Shown here one piece after another: positions 37,077 through 46,020 of a stretch of DNA of 64,000 bases. The notes beneath the pieces were generated by a model. It was not told the origin of the DNA. It saw nothing but the letters and a program-made list of their open reading frames with translations, and did no database searches. The stretch's first letter is position 1. Each line of letters opens with the position of its first letter. Made by a program: the position numbers and the translations under genes. The DNA is from Bacteroides sp. An322 (lineage in GTDB: Bacteria > Bacteroidota > Bacteroidia > Bacteroidales > Bacteroidaceae), in NCBI RefSeq assembly GCF_002161765.1, contig NZ_NFIN01000013.1, positions 26,708 through 90,707 of the forward strand, read 5' to 3'.

Positions 37077-37529
37077 ATGGAATTATCAGATTGGTTCAAA
37101 GGTTTTGAAAAAGGAATTGCCAAACTTACAGCGGAGCAAAGGGAGCAATTCTTTTCGGAATGCGGAAAGCATTGTGTACAGTGCGGCACGCTTCAGATTT
37201 ATAAAGACTTGTATGAACAGGCGGCTGGAGACTTTGACCAGTTTTTCGCCAAAGCCAATGAATTGCCGGGAGTAAGATGCGAAACGATAGAGAAAGGTTC
37301 TGTTTATAACCTGTATTTTCTGGAATGCACCTGTGAGCTTCATAAACAAGGTTATGTTTCAACACCTCTGCTCTGTGAATGCTCTAAGCAGAGCATCCTT
37401 TATGTTTTGCATTCGTTGTGGAAGAATCGAAAATTTAACGTGGCTATCTGTAGCTCGATATTACGCGGAAATCCTGAGTGCAAGATGCGCATAGAAACCG
37501 AAGAAATCTTAAAACGAGCGATAGAATGA
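37077..37529 (+). CDS. Cysteine-rich cytoplasmic protein of unknown function
   Basis: A protein of 150 residues from the ATG at 37077; an upstream alternative in the frame would overlap the membrane protein gene. It has ten cysteines, including CGKHCVQC, LECTCEL and LCECSK, a density that suggests metal or iron-sulfur binding or redox use. No signal peptide. Its TGA overlaps the ATG of the CAT-like gene (37526-37529). I do not recognise the family. Confidence 0.75.
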   Translation: MELSDWFKGFEKGIAKLTAEQREQFFSECGKHCVQCGTLQIYKDLYEQAAGDFDQFFAKANELPGVRCETIEKGSVYNLYFLECTCELHKQGYVSTPLLCECSKQSILYVLHSLWKNRKFNVAICSSILRGNPECKMRIETEEILKRAIE

Positions 37530-38146
37530 AAGAAGTAAATCCAAAAGAAACGACCCGTGCCTACGCATTTGAAATGTGGATGAATGCGCCCATGCCTATG
37601 CTTACCTTTTTCAAGACGGTAGATGTAACTCGTCTTCTTCGCATCAGCAAACGGACAGGGTTGAAGTTCAATATGCTGATGTGCTGGTGTGTCGGAAAAG
37701 CGGCAAGCAACATCAAAGAGTTCTATATGCTGCCTGTCGGCAAGAAGTTGATGCAATATGAAAATCTTGCCGTTTGCACCATTGTAGCCAATCGGGAGGG
37801 TGAAGTCAGTTCTTGCGATGTCCCTTTTTCCGATAATTTGCAGCAGTTCAATGCCGATTATTTAAGATTGACGAAGCAAGTTGCCGAAAGCTGCCAGAAC
37901 CATGATTTGACGGATAGCATGGTGATTGGTACGTCTGCCCTTGCACAATATGAGATAGACGGGGCAGTAGGCATGTATAGCGGTGTGTTCAATAATCCGT
38001 TTCTGATTTGGGGCAAATACAAACGGCATTGGTGGAAACATACATTGACTGTCTCTTTTCAGTTCCACCATACACAGATGGACGGCGCACATGCTTCCCG
38101 TTTTTTAGAAAATCTGCAAAAGGAAATTCGGGACCTTCATGTATAA
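37526..38146 (+). CDS. Chloramphenicol acetyltransferase-like (CatA-fold) protein, second copy
   Basis: A protein of 206 residues from the ATG at 37526, which overlaps the preceding stop codon. The catalytic motif HHTQMDGAHA (HHxxxDG) lies near residue 185. VDVTRLLRISKRTGLKFNML is the usual CAT fold segment. It differs much from the 31080-31733 protein, so this is not a recent duplicate. Acetyl transfer to a hydroxyl is likely; whether chloramphenicol is the substrate cannot be told. It closes the five-gene run that starts at 35188. Confidence 0.87.
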   Translation: MKEVNPKETTRAYAFEMWMNAPMPMLTFFKTVDVTRLLRISKRTGLKFNMLMCWCVGKAASNIKEFYMLPVGKKLMQYENLAVCTIVANREGEVSSCDVPFSDNLQQFNADYLRLTKQVAESCQNHDLTDSMVIGTSALAQYEIDGAVGMYSGVFNNPFLIWGKYKRHWWKHTLTVSFQFHHTQMDGAHASRFLENLQKEIRDLHV

Positions 38147-38182
38147 AGCCATACACATCATCCGTGATGAATGTTCTGCTTT

Positions 38183-38911
38183 TCATTCCGTTTCTTTTTG
38201 TATTTCCCCGTTGATACGTTTCCGTACGATGGAATATGCTTTTTGAAACAAGGCTGATTGTTCCATGGTGTTCAGCATTTCCTTAAACCTGCACATCGGT
38301 ATGGTGAATGTCAGTTCGTTCTTGGGAACTAACGGACGCGCCGAAGGATCGAGCATACCGATGAAGCAACGGCGGCCTCCTGCTGCATTTTCTTTTGTAG
38401 TAAAAGTCACGATGCTGCAACAGCCTGAAGCAAACCGGGTGCAGACGGCATCATTGTCGTTATTGTCGTAAAATGCCCACGAACACAAACCGGAAAGCAC
38501 ATCGGGCGTGGCGAAGAAGAGAATGCCTTCCATTTCTTCCAAGCTTTCCAACTGGTCAATGCGTATAAAGTTGAGGTAAGGCTTTTTCGTAAGCCGAATA
38601 TCCAACCGGTTGATGTATGCTTTTACTTGTTCTTGGTTTTGCTTGTAGTGCTCCACTTCCGAGACGAATACCGGCACACGGTCGGGCATAGGTGCAAAAG
38701 CCGTGTAAAGGCTGCCTCCGCCGCATAGCACATTGTCTGCTGAAAGTGTTAAGGGTTTTCCGTTGCAGACTTTGCGTATCGCGCCTATCATACAACGTGG
38801 TATTTTTTTCACTTCTTCGGCTGCCTTATGGTGATAGCCGAAGGCAATGGGAAGGGGCGTGTTCTTGCCAAATGCTTCTTGATATTTGCAGATGAATTCT
38901 TGTATGTTCAT
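38183..38911 (-). CDS. DUF169-family protein
   Basis: A 242-residue protein with the DUF169 pattern: ADNVLCGGGSLYTAF near the middle, then RLTKKPYLNFIRIDQLESL, SGLCSWAFYD and RFASGCCSIVTF, with a conserved cluster of Cys, and DPSARPLVPKNELTFTIPM near the end. The family occurs in anaerobes and methanogens and its activity is unknown. No signal peptide is present. It converges on the CAT-like gene and lies downstream of yidC behind a terminator, so it is likely transcribed alone. Confidence 0.85.
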   Translation of the reverse strand: MNIQEFICKYQEAFGKNTPLPIAFGYHHKAAEEVKKIPRCMIGAIRKVCNGKPLTLSADNVLCGGGSLYTAFAPMPDRVPVFVSEVEHYKQNQEQVKAYINRLDIRLTKKPYLNFIRIDQLESLEEMEGILFFATPDVLSGLCSWAFYDNNDNDAVCTRFASGCCSIVTFTTKENAAGGRRCFIGMLDPSARPLVPKNELTFTIPMCRFKEMLNTMEQSALFQKAYSIVRKRINGEIQKETE

Positions 38912-38977
38912 GTGTTTTGCTGTTATCGTGAAAACAAATATACAAATTTCTTCTTAAAGTTCAACGCAAAATGAAGC

Positions 38978-39015
38978 AAAAAAGCTCCGACCCATGGCGG
39001 CGTCGGAGCTTTTTT
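38978..39015. terminator. Hairpin terminator after yidC
   Basis: AAAAAAGCTCCGAC (38978-38991) and GTCGGAGCTTTTTT (39002-39015) are perfectly complementary around a 10-nt loop. The A-run and T-run make it a bidirectional intrinsic terminator. It lies 18 bp past the yidC stop. Confidence 0.9.
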
Positions 39016-39032
39016 ATATGGCGATAAACGAA

Positions 39033-40898
39033 TTAATGTTTCTTGTTCATTTTGTTCATCCGCTCTTCACGTTCTTTCTGAAGACGTTCCTGCTCTTTTT
39101 GCAGAGCTTCCAATTTTGCCATTAAGCCTGTGGGCTTACGCGAAGACGGGGCTTTCTTGTTGGCTTCCAGTTGTGCTAACAACTTCTTTTCGTCGGTCAT
39201 GCGGCGCATAATCCACAGGGTAAGGATACCGATCAGACCAGAGATAAAGTAGTAGTAACTCAGTCCCGAAGCGTATTCGTTGAAGATGAAGAAAAACATC
39301 ACGGGCATGATGTACATCATCCATTTCATGGCTGCCATTTGCGGGTTGTTGCCCATATCCTGTTGCTTCATCATCACAATCTGGTTGATGACCGTTGTCG
39401 CACTAAAGAGCAAGCAGAACAAGCTGAGGTGATTGCCCAATAGCGGGATGCTGGTGCTCCAGTGGATGAGATCATCGTATGCCGAAAGGTCGTCAGCCCA
39501 AAGGAAACTTTGCTGACGAAGCTCGATAGCGTTCGGCACGAAGAAGAACAACGCCATAAAGACAGGAGTTTGAATCAGCATTGGCAAACAGCCTCCCATG
39601 GGACTTACACCATACTGGCTGTAGAGCGACATCGTTTCCTGCTGTTTCTTCAGCGCATCTTCTTGCTTGGGATATTTCTCGTTGATTTTGTCTACGTAAG
39701 GTTTCAGTGCACGCATCTTAGCAGACGAAATGAACGATTTCCATGTGGTGGGGAGTACTAAAATCTTCACGATGATAGTCATCAGCAAAATGACGATACC
39801 CATGCTCAATCCCATGTTCGAAAGCCAGTCAAAAAGGTTGATAGTGAACCAGCGGTTGATGAGCCGGATGATAGGCCAGCCCAAGTAGACGAGGTCCTCC
39901 AGTTCCTGGTCTTTGTCTTCGAAGCTCAGTTTATTGCTGGCAAGCAGGGTCTTGAAGTGGTTTGGTCCGAAATAGAATTGGAAATGGCTGGGCTGTGCTC
40001 CTGTAGGGTCGAATGCAGTCTGCATATCGGCGTGGTAGCGTTTCATGTAGCCGCTTTCCTTTTGCTCCATTTTCGAGTCGAGTGTAGCGTTTTCGAAATT
40101 CTTCTCTGCCATAAAGACGCACGAGAAGTACTGGTTTTTGAAGGCTACCCAGTCGAGGGCTTCGGGGATAGTTTCGCGTTCGTCTTTCGTCTCGCTCAGG
40201 TAGTCGAAACTTTCGCCTGTCGGCTTATAGGTGAGCGAAGTATAGCGCTGCTCGAAGTTGTATCCTTTTTCCATCTGGCGGGCACGCTGGTTCCAGTCGA
40301 TGGTCATCGTCTTGACCGAGGGCGGGAAGAAGTTCTGCAATCCGCTTGCCTGTACGGTGAAGTCAAGCATATACGAGTCGGGCAACAGGCGGTAGATGAA
40401 GTCCAGATGACCTCCGTTCTGTGCATTCAGGCGCATAGTTACGGTGCTGTCGGTCACATTAACCGGCTCGAAATAAAGGTCGCTGCTCAGAATGTTTTCG
40501 GTTTTTCCTTCGAATCCGAGGTTGAGCGAAGCGTCTTCACTGTCGAACAATACTAACGGCTGTTTCTGCTGGTCGTTGTATTCTTTCAGCATCGCCTTGC
40601 TTACCCGTCCGCCTTTGTTCGAGAAAGTGAGTTGCACCACGTTGTTCTCCAGTACGGTAAATTCTTCGGTTCCTTGTGTATGTGCGAAGAATTGCGAGGT
40701 GGAGTCTACGCGGAGAGTCTGCACGGCTTCAGCTTCTTGTGCTTTCCGCACTTGTTCCTGTTGCTGTATGACAGTCTCGATAGAGTCTTGATAGTGCTGC
40801 GCACGTTCCATTTCTTCCTGGCTGGGACGGCTGTAGATGCTGAAGCCCACGATGACCGCTCCAATCAGGACAAATCCCACTAACGTGTTTTTATCCAT
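39033..40898 (-). CDS. yidC: Membrane protein insertase YidC
   Basis: A 621-residue inner-membrane insertase that helps place and fold membrane proteins, with or without the Sec translocon. It has the N-terminal anchor (VGFVLIGAVIVGFSIYS), a large periplasmic beta domain (about residues 60-350) and the C-terminal five-helix 60-kDa inner-membrane-protein core, with MGIVILLMTIIVKILVLP, KYPKQEDALKKQQETMSLY and NEYASGLSYYYFISG. The tail (KEQERLQKEREERMNKMNKKH) is basic, as expected for ribosome contact. It follows pyrG on the same strand, but a composite fold-back repeat lies in the gap. Confidence 0.97.
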   Translation of the reverse strand: MDKNTLVGFVLIGAVIVGFSIYSRPSQEEMERAQHYQDSIETVIQQQEQVRKAQEAEAVQTLRVDSTSQFFAHTQGTEEFTVLENNVVQLTFSNKGGRVSKAMLKEYNDQQKQPLVLFDSEDASLNLGFEGKTENILSSDLYFEPVNVTDSTVTMRLNAQNGGHLDFIYRLLPDSYMLDFTVQASGLQNFFPPSVKTMTIDWNQRARQMEKGYNFEQRYTSLTYKPTGESFDYLSETKDERETIPEALDWVAFKNQYFSCVFMAEKNFENATLDSKMEQKESGYMKRYHADMQTAFDPTGAQPSHFQFYFGPNHFKTLLASNKLSFEDKDQELEDLVYLGWPIIRLINRWFTINLFDWLSNMGLSMGIVILLMTIIVKILVLPTTWKSFISSAKMRALKPYVDKINEKYPKQEDALKKQQETMSLYSQYGVSPMGGCLPMLIQTPVFMALFFFVPNAIELRQQSFLWADDLSAYDDLIHWSTSIPLLGNHLSLFCLLFSATTVINQIVMMKQQDMGNNPQMAAMKWMMYIMPVMFFFIFNEYASGLSYYYFISGLIGILTLWIMRRMTDEKKLLAQLEANKKAPSSRKPTGLMAKLEALQKEQERLQKEREERMNKMNKKH

Positions 40899-40925
40899 TT
40901 GCTTTTAAGTTTTTGAGTTTATATA

Positions 40926-41042
40926 TTCACCACAGATTACACAGATTTCATTAATTAATAGTTAACAGAACAAAAGCGAAAATAGATGTAGTTATTATTC
41001 ACTATTAATTATTCATTGAATCTGTGTAATCTGTGGTGAGAA
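40926..41042. repeat. Composite nested fold-back repeat between pyrG and yidC
   Basis: The outer arms TTCACCACAGATTACACAGA (40926-40945) and its complement near 41019-41042 enclose a second AT-rich inverted repeat (TTCATTAATTAATAG against TATTAATTATTCA). It has the same outer family as the element at 18431-18569 and begins 2 bp from the pyrG stop codon. Confidence 0.8.
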
Positions 41043-41044
41043 AA

Positions 41045-42643
41045 TTACTTGTTAATCGCCGCCTTGATGAACGACAAGAACAGCGGATGCGGCTTCAGCA
41101 CGGTACTGCTGTATTCCGGGTGGAATTGCGTACCGATGAACCAGCGCAAGGTCGGGATTTCTACAATTTCCACCAAGTCTGATTCGGGATTGATGCCCAC
41201 ACATTTCATGCCTGCCTTTTCAAATTCGGCTTTGTAGTCGTTGTTGAACTCATAGCGGTGGCGGTGGCGTTCCTGAATGTGTTCGGTGCCGTATGCTTGG
41301 TAAACTTTCGAATTCGGATCAAGCACACATTCGTAGGCACCCAAACGCATTGTTCCACCCATGTTGGTAATGGACTTCTGTTCTTCCATAATATCGATGA
41401 CATTGTGTGGGGTCTTCTCGTCCATTTCGCGGCTATTGGCATCGGCATATCCCAATACGTTGCGTGCAAATTCGATAGCCATACATTGCATACCCAAGCA
41501 GATACCGAAGGTCGGCACATCGTGGGTACGGCAATACTTAACAGCTACAAATTTCCCTTCAATACCTCGCTGGCCGAATCCCGGACAGATAATGACACCG
41601 TCCATATCCTTCAGCATTTCTTCCACGTTGCCTTCGTTCAGCTTTTCGCTATTGATAAAGTGGATGTCTGCCTTGCGGTCGTTGTAAGTAGCAGACTGTG
41701 AAAGGGCTTCAAGGATAGACTTGTAAGCATCTTGCAGGTCGTATTTGCCCACCAAGCCGATGCGTACTTTCTCGGTAGCATGATGACGGCGTTCCAAAAA
41801 TTCGCGCCACGGACCCAATGTAGGTGTTTCACCGATAGGAAGTCCCATTTTCTTCAGAATCGTCACATCAAGCCCTTGCTCTTGCATACGAAGAGGAACT
41901 TCGTAAATAGTCGGCATATCAATGGATTGCACCACGGCGGTTTCATCAACGTTGCAGAACAGCGCAACTTTCTTTTTCAGGTTCATGCTTAATTCGTGTT
42001 CTGCACGCAATACCAGAATATCAGGCTGGATACCTACCGACTGCAGTTCTTTTACAGAATGCTGGGTAGGCTTGGTCTTCAGTTCACCTGCCGCTGCCAA
42101 ATAAGGCACGTAAGTGAGGTGTACGCATACAGCGTTCCGTCCCAATTCCCATTTCAGCTGGCGGATGCTTTCCAAATAGGGGAGTGATTCGATATCGCCC
42201 ACCGTTCCTCCGATTTCGGTAATGACGAAATCGAACTTATACTTGTTGCCCAGCAACTTGATGTTGCGCTTGATTTCATCGGTGATGTGGGGAACAATCT
42301 GAATAGTCTTGCCCAGATAGTCGCCACGGCGTTCTTTGTCGATTACACTCTTGTAGATGCGTCCTGTCGTGATGTTGTTCGCTTTGGTCGTCTGTATGCC
42401 CAAGAAGCGTTCATAATGTCCCAAGTCGAGGTCGGCTTCGTGTCCGTCTACAGTTACATAACACTCTCCGTGCTCGTAGGGGTTCAGCGTTCCGGGGTCG
42501 ATGTTGATGTAGGGGTCAAACTTCTGAATAGTTACGCTGTAGCCTCTGGCTTGCAGCAACTTACCGATAGATGATGAGATAATGCCTTTGCCCAAGGAAG
42601 AGGCAACACCACCTGTTACGAAAATGTACTTAGTTTCTGCCAC
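41045..42643 (-). CDS. pyrG: CTP synthase
   Basis: A 532-residue enzyme making CTP from UTP, glutamine and ATP. The N-terminal synthase domain opens with YIFVTGGVASSLGKGIISSS (P-loop). The C-terminal glutamine amidotransferase has the oxyanion region IICPGFGQRG and the nucleophile motif FGICLGMQCM; the catalytic His and Glu lie in QFHPEY near the end. The start is GTG at 42643. A TAATTTTG-like -7 box lies at 42693-42700. With pyrB and pyrI this window holds three pyrimidine genes, although not in one operon. Confidence 0.97.
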   Translation of the reverse strand: MAETKYIFVTGGVASSLGKGIISSSIGKLLQARGYSVTIQKFDPYINIDPGTLNPYEHGECYVTVDGHEADLDLGHYERFLGIQTTKANNITTGRIYKSVIDKERRGDYLGKTIQIVPHITDEIKRNIKLLGNKYKFDFVITEIGGTVGDIESLPYLESIRQLKWELGRNAVCVHLTYVPYLAAAGELKTKPTQHSVKELQSVGIQPDILVLRAEHELSMNLKKKVALFCNVDETAVVQSIDMPTIYEVPLRMQEQGLDVTILKKMGLPIGETPTLGPWREFLERRHHATEKVRIGLVGKYDLQDAYKSILEALSQSATYNDRKADIHFINSEKLNEGNVEEMLKDMDGVIICPGFGQRGIEGKFVAVKYCRTHDVPTFGICLGMQCMAIEFARNVLGYADANSREMDEKTPHNVIDIMEEQKSITNMGGTMRLGAYECVLDPNSKVYQAYGTEHIQERHRHRYEFNNDYKAEFEKAGMKCVGINPESDLVEIVEIPTLRWFIGTQFHPEYSSTVLKPHPLFLSFIKAAINK

Positions 42644-42768
42644 AATATGTTCGTTTTAATGTTTTTGATTTAGCACTTCTATTTCAAAGTGGCAAAATTA
42701 CAAAAAAATACCGAATCTAGCACTATCAAAGCGAAATTATCCTATAATTCCTTCAATGATTTGGATAT

Positions 42769-42801
42769 TTTGCCGTATGAATGAAAAAAATTGTATTTTT
42801 G
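42769..42801 (+). promoter_or_regulatory. Promoter of the DUF3078 gene
   Basis: TTTG (42769-42772), a 21-base spacer and TATTTTTG (42794-42801) match the Bacteroidales consensus, 32 bp before the ATG. Confidence 0.75.
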
Positions 42802-42833
42802 CAGAAACTTAATTAGATGATTCAAAAGAAGAG

Positions 42834-44336
42834 ATGAAAACGATAGGTATTCTTACGTTGTTATTATTAATAGGTGTAAAGGGATTTGCACAGACAAGTG
42901 CAGATTCAGTAAAAATAGACAGTGTATATGTTACCGAAGAAATAAAAAATGATTCGGTATTGGTTCCGGTATCTGATTCGTTAGTGAACCTTGCAATTTC
43001 TACGAAAAATACCCTTGCCCCTGTTATTTCTAAACCGGTTGTCAATCCGGTCAATACAAAAGTGATAAACCGCTTTATGGACTTCCTTGCTCAATATCGT
43101 AAGGAAAGGCAGATAATGTCCGACCGTTGGAATGATATTTTTATACCGCATGCTCCGTCATGGATTCGTTCCAATCCTGATTATTACAAACTTTCTATGC
43201 CTGCTACGTATTATTCTGCGGCGATCGAGCAAGCCATGTCCATTGAGGATTGGGAACCGAAGAATCCTTATATCGCTAAAAATCCAGTCTGCGATTCAGT
43301 CTTTCAAGTACCTCACCTGACTTATACAGAAGATGTAGACCGTGCGATAAATAAACAACTTTTGAGCTTTTATGTGCAATATCCCAATTTGGTGAGGAAA
43401 AATGAGAATGATTTGGCAGGGTTGGAACCGTTATCAGATAAAATGGTAATACGGAGACCCCGGAAAAATAAAGTTCTGCCGTTACTTACTCCGGAAAGGA
43501 AACGTCCGATGAACGAGAAAGACCTCTTGGTAATTAAGCCGAACTTTTGGACGATTTCAGGAAACGGCTATATGCAGTTTTCGCAAAATTACATTTCGGA
43601 TAACTGGTATAAAGGTGGTGAAAGTACGGTTTCGCTTTTGTCGGGTATGACATGGCAATTCAATTATGATGATAAGCAAAAAATTCAGTTTGAGAATAAA
43701 ATCGAATGGAAATTGGGATTCATCACAGCACCTTCCGATACGGTGCACCAATATAAAACGAGCGAAGATATGTTACGCCTCAGTACTAAATTGGGATATA
43801 AAGCATTCCATAATTGGTATTATACTTTGTCTGGTGAATTTAAAACCCAGTTCTTTTCAAAATATGATACGAACTCGGACAACCTGGTTTCAGGATTGCT
43901 TTCGCCAGCCGAATTGAATATCGGTCTTGGTATGGATTATAAATACGTAAAGGATGGAGTATGCAATCTGTCTGTACTGATAAATCCTTTTAACTATTCA
44001 CGGTATAGCGTAGCAAGCGATAGGGTAGACCCGACTAAGTTTAATATTGAAGCCGGACATAAAGTGGAAAACCAATGGGGTTCCCGACTGGAAACAACGT
44101 TAAAATGGAATATCATCACTAACTTGTTGTGGGAATCGCGTTTATCATATACTACAAATTATGAGAAAGTATTAGCTGAATGGGAAAATACATTTACTTT
44201 TGCCTTCAACAAATATTTCTCTACAAAATTATTCGTACATGCCCGTTTCGATGACTCTGTAACGCTTGAGCCGGACGACCATAGCTATTTCCAGCTTCAG
44301 GAATTGCTGAGCTTAGGATTTAATTATTCATGGTAA
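42834..44336 (+). CDS. DUF3078-family exported beta-barrel-like protein
   Basis: A 500-residue protein with a signal peptide (IGILTLLLLIGVKGFAQ) and a DUF3078 region from about residue 230, beginning PNFWTISGNGYMQFSQNYI and NWYKGGESTVSLLSG, followed by alternating strands with aromatic girdles up to the terminal LGFNYSW. The terminal aromatic residue and strand pattern suggest an outer-membrane barrel. The function is unknown. It has its own strong promoter; the downstream TRIC-type gene is 68 bp away. Confidence 0.87.
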   Translation: MKTIGILTLLLLIGVKGFAQTSADSVKIDSVYVTEEIKNDSVLVPVSDSLVNLAISTKNTLAPVISKPVVNPVNTKVINRFMDFLAQYRKERQIMSDRWNDIFIPHAPSWIRSNPDYYKLSMPATYYSAAIEQAMSIEDWEPKNPYIAKNPVCDSVFQVPHLTYTEDVDRAINKQLLSFYVQYPNLVRKNENDLAGLEPLSDKMVIRRPRKNKVLPLLTPERKRPMNEKDLLVIKPNFWTISGNGYMQFSQNYISDNWYKGGESTVSLLSGMTWQFNYDDKQKIQFENKIEWKLGFITAPSDTVHQYKTSEDMLRLSTKLGYKAFHNWYYTLSGEFKTQFFSKYDTNSDNLVSGLLSPAELNIGLGMDYKYVKDGVCNLSVLINPFNYSRYSVASDRVDPTKFNIEAGHKVENQWGSRLETTLKWNIITNLLWESRLSYTTNYEKVLAEWENTFTFAFNKYFSTKLFVHARFDDSVTLEPDDHSYFQLQELLSLGFNYSW

Positions 44337-44404
44337 ATCTTTAAAAGACTACAGGCTATAATGAACCATAAACCTAAAAACTCAAAAAACTTATAAACTC
44401 AAAT

Positions 44405-45028
44405 ATGATTTCATTTGTTCAGGTCCTTGATTTCATCGGGACATTCGCTTTTGCCATCAGTGGCATCCGTTTGGCTTCGGCTAAACGATTCGATTGGTTT
44501 GGCGCATACATTGTAGGATTGGCTACGGCTATTGGTGGAGGAACGTTGCGTGATGTAATGCTGAATGTGACTCCGGTATGGATGACCGACCCGATTTATT
44601 TGATATGTACGGCGTTTGCCATGTTTTTCGTTATTATATTCGGCAAATACCTGATTCATCTGAATAATACGTTCTTCTTCTTTGACAGTATCGGTCTTGC
44701 CTTGTTTACCGTAGTAGGTTTTGATAAGACGATAGCTTTAGGTTTCCCGTTTTGGGTAGCGATTATCATGGGAAGCATTACGGGTGCGGCAGGCGGTGTT
44801 ATCCGCGATGTATTCATCAACGAAATTCCGTTGATTTTCCGTAAAGAGATTTATGCAATGGCATGTGTGATTGGCGGACTTTTCTATTGGATATGCCTTC
44901 AGATAGGATTAGAAGCCTATATTTCGCAGATTATCGGTTTCGTTACTGTGTTGCTGGTCCGTATTCTAGCCGTGAAATATCAGATTACCTTGCCCATACT
45001 GAAAGGAGATCCTGCTAACGAAAAATGA
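44405..45028 (+). CDS. UPF0126/TRIC-type cation channel family protein (YicG-like)
   Basis: A 207-residue inner-membrane protein with about seven helices arranged as two repeats. Each repeat holds the family motif: GLATAIGGGTLRDVML and GSITGAAGGVIRDVFINEIP. Prokaryotic TRIC channels conduct potassium or sodium ions as trimers. The motif Gly-Gly-x-x-Arg-Asp is intact in both halves. It is followed by the composite repeat at 45040-45191, which could terminate transcription. Confidence 0.92.
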   Translation: MISFVQVLDFIGTFAFAISGIRLASAKRFDWFGAYIVGLATAIGGGTLRDVMLNVTPVWMTDPIYLICTAFAMFFVIIFGKYLIHLNNTFFFFDSIGLALFTVVGFDKTIALGFPFWVAIIMGSITGAAGGVIRDVFINEIPLIFRKEIYAMACVIGGLFYWICLQIGLEAYISQIIGFVTVLLVRILAVKYQITLPILKGDPANEK

Positions 45029-45039
45029 GCAAAGAAAAA

Positions 45040-45191
45040 GAGGCTGTCTCAAAACGGTAATTGAGTATCAAAAAGTAATGTCATCCTGAGCAAAGCGAAG
45101 GATATCGTGTGCATCAGCTTGTGTTTTCGAGATTCTTCACGATGTTCAGAATGACAAAATGAAAACCTATTTTTATTTTGAGACAGCCTCC
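45040..45191. repeat. Composite repeat: TGTCTCAAAA arms around a TGTCATCCTGAG palindrome
   Basis: Outer arms GAGGCTGTCTCAAAA (45040-45054) and TTTTGAGACAGCCTC (45176-45190) are perfect complements. Inside them TGTCATCCTGAGCAAAGCGA (45079-45098) pairs imperfectly with the ATGTTCAGAATGACA block (45142-45156), a motif widely seen as an interspersed repeat. The element lies between the convergent TRIC-type and OmpA-family genes. Confidence 0.8.
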
Positions 45192-45208
45192 TTCTTTAAT
45201 TCCTTAAT

Positions 45209-45928
45209 TTATTGCAATGTTCCGGCTTCAGCTTGTTGAATCATTTGCTGGCTGGCATACATATACACTTCTACACGACGGTTTTCCTGACGTCCGGCTT
45301 CGGTGCTGTTATCAGCTACCGGATTGCTTTCGCCCAAACCTTCTACAGTCTTGATTTGCGAAGTCGTTGTTCCACATGCACGTAAATAATTGGATACGCT
45401 TTGTGCACGCGATTGAGATAATTCCAAATTCTTCTGTACGCTTTGTTCTGCTGTACTGTTTTTCCAGCCTGTATTATCGGTATATCCGTAAATAGCCACA
45501 TCCATATCCGGATTCTGAATCAAGACATTGTTAGCGAATTTACTTAAAGCTGATTTGGCAGATGTGCTTAAATCAGAACTGCTGGTTTGGAATAAAATGC
45601 CAGAATCAAATGTCACTTTTACGGCTTGCAATCCGTTATTATCTGTTACCTGTTCCACTTCAGCACCTTCAATTGCAGCAGCTTGTTCAGCAGCCTTATC
45701 CATTTTTCTGCCAATCAATACACCGGCTCCCGTACCTACGGCTGCACCTACAGCTGCGCCAATTGCAGCGCCTTTTCCATGTCCGGCAATACCTCCGATA
45801 AGTGCACCTAACGCTGCACCACTGCCACCGCCAATCATACCGCCTTTAGCAGTGTTGTTCAAACTTCCGCATCCGCTAAGTATCAAGCATCCGCTTAATA
45901 GAATAGCCATACAATTAGTCTTTTTCAT
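45209..45928 (-). CDS. OmpA-family lipoprotein with glycine-zipper (YiaD-like)
   Basis: A 239-residue lipoprotein with lipobox LSGC (Cys 20) and a glycine-zipper stretch (residues 30-75: GGGSGAALGALIGGIAG, GAAVGTGAGVLIG) that can span or associate with the membrane. A C-terminal OmpA peptidoglycan-binding domain follows, with YGYTDNTGWKNSTAEQ, LSQSRAQSVSNYL and QENRRVEVYM. The TDxxG and NRRVE residues that hold diaminopimelate are present. It should tie the outer membrane to the cell wall. It is located after glyA with a fold-back terminator in between. Confidence 0.93.
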   Translation of the reverse strand: MKKTNCMAILLSGCLILSGCGSLNNTAKGGMIGGGSGAALGALIGGIAGHGKGAAIGAAVGAAVGTGAGVLIGRKMDKAAEQAAAIEGAEVEQVTDNNGLQAVKVTFDSGILFQTSSSDLSTSAKSALSKFANNVLIQNPDMDVAIYGYTDNTGWKNSTAEQSVQKNLELSQSRAQSVSNYLRACGTTTSQIKTVEGLGESNPVADNSTEAGRQENRRVEVYMYASQQMIQQAEAGTLQ

Positions 45929-45961
45929 ACCATTATGTTTTTATGTTGTTAATAAATATAA

Positions 45962-46007
45962 GAGGATGCCTCAAAATGAAAGTAAATTGTTATTTTGAGA
46001 CAACCTC
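45962..46007. terminator. Hairpin terminator after glyA (TGTCTCAAAA family)
   Basis: GAGGATGCCTCAAAATGA (45962-45979) pairs with TATTTTGAGACAACCTC (45991-46007) with two mismatches. It lies just past the glyA stop (46021) and before the OmpA lipoprotein start. Its arms resemble those at 4727-4778 and 45040-45191. Confidence 0.8.
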
Positions 46008-46020
46008 GTTCGTGTATCAA

